From Oscillospiraceae bacterium (lineage in GTDB: Bacteria; Bacillota; Clostridia; Oscillospirales; Ruminococcaceae), in NCBI GenBank assembly GCA_016296505.1, contig JAEDJD010000029.1, positions 1 to 21,438 of the forward strand: 21,438 nucleotides of DNA, given 5' to 3'. Each line of letters begins with the position of its first letter. The first letter of the stretch is position 1. Position numbers and translations under genes: made by a program. This document shows, in pieces, positions 21,414 through 21,438 of this stretch. Below the pieces are notes generated by a model, which did not search any database, was not told the origin of the DNA, and worked only from the letters and a program-made list of their open reading frames with translations.

Positions 21414-21438
21414 GGTGCCGGCATCGATCTATCTTCCC
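21414..21438 (-). rRNA. rrf: 5S rRNA, 3' end only (partial)
   Basis: The minus strand at the right edge reads GGGAAGATAGATCGATGCCG then GC. This matches the usual 3' end of a bacterial 5S rRNA (GGGAgAGTAGGTCGxTGCCGG), and it is followed at once by a terminator. Only about 25 nt are in the window, so the call rests on this short match and the context. Confidence 0.7.

Noticed and set aside
1..21438. CRISPR array, prophage, insertion sequence or integrase
   Set aside because: I found no regularly spaced direct repeats, transposase-like frames or terminal inverted repeats. The tRNA-Gln shows no attachment-site duplicate within the window.

Overview
The window looks like the chromosome of a fibre-degrading, spore-forming, cellulosome-bearing Oscillospiraceae/Ruminococcus-type Firmicute. 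The evidence is two secreted proteins ending in type I dockerins (one a CBM22-GH10 xylanase), a full-length spoIIE, a clostridial glgB-glgC-glgD-glgA operon with the catalytic/non-catalytic ADP-glucose pyrophosphorylase pair, a yfmF-yfmH-lgt operon, AGGAGG-type ribosome binding sites, and promoters of TTGNNN-17-TATAAT type, several with an extended TGC before the -10 box. Base composition looks even along the window and nothing resembles a prophage, transposon or CRISPR array. Species cannot be fixed from the sequence alone.

Layout. 1-130: tail of an upstream unit with a plus-strand terminator. 155-744 (-): small polytopic membrane protein whose start looks frameshifted. 908-4630 (-): one operon, yfmF - yfmH - lgt, with a strong promoter at 4682-4710. 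4832-5359 (-): nicotinamidase-like cysteine hydrolase with its own promoter and terminator. 5620-7857 (+): SpoIIE phosphatase, divergent from it. 8018-14133 (+): glycogen operon with promoter, 138-nt leader, glgB, glgC, glgD, glgA and terminator. 14222-16240 (+): secreted dockerin xylanase. 16255-17037 (-): TatD-family DNase. 17097-17737: intergenic stretch holding a candidate small RNA and a truncated MerR-family regulator behind an intact MerR-type promoter. 17737-18477 (+): secreted cysteine-amidase-like protein with a dockerin. 18600-19280 (-): hemolysin III/TrhA-type membrane protein. 19525-21144 (-): membrane-anchored leucine-rich-repeat protein. 21248-21319 (-): tRNA-Gln, downstream of the 3' end of a 5S rRNA that enters from the right edge.

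How the genes fit together. GlgC/GlgD make ADP-glucose, GlgA polymerises it and GlgB branches the chain, so the operon is a complete glycogen (granulose) synthesis unit. Its position next to spoIIE fits the known tie between granulose storage and sporulation in clostridia, though each has its own promoter. The dockerin xylanase supplies xylo-oligosaccharides from plant fibre. YfmF/YfmH are known in Bacillus as proteins associated with EF-P modification; here they share a transcript with the lipoprotein transferase gene.

No wholly new system stands out. The items most worth checking are the three-copy basic motif in the GlgB tail, the candidate 17.1-kb small RNA, the MerR relic with an intact operator, the dockerin-bearing amidase, the broken start of the membrane gene at 744/715, and the C-terminal extension of Lgt.
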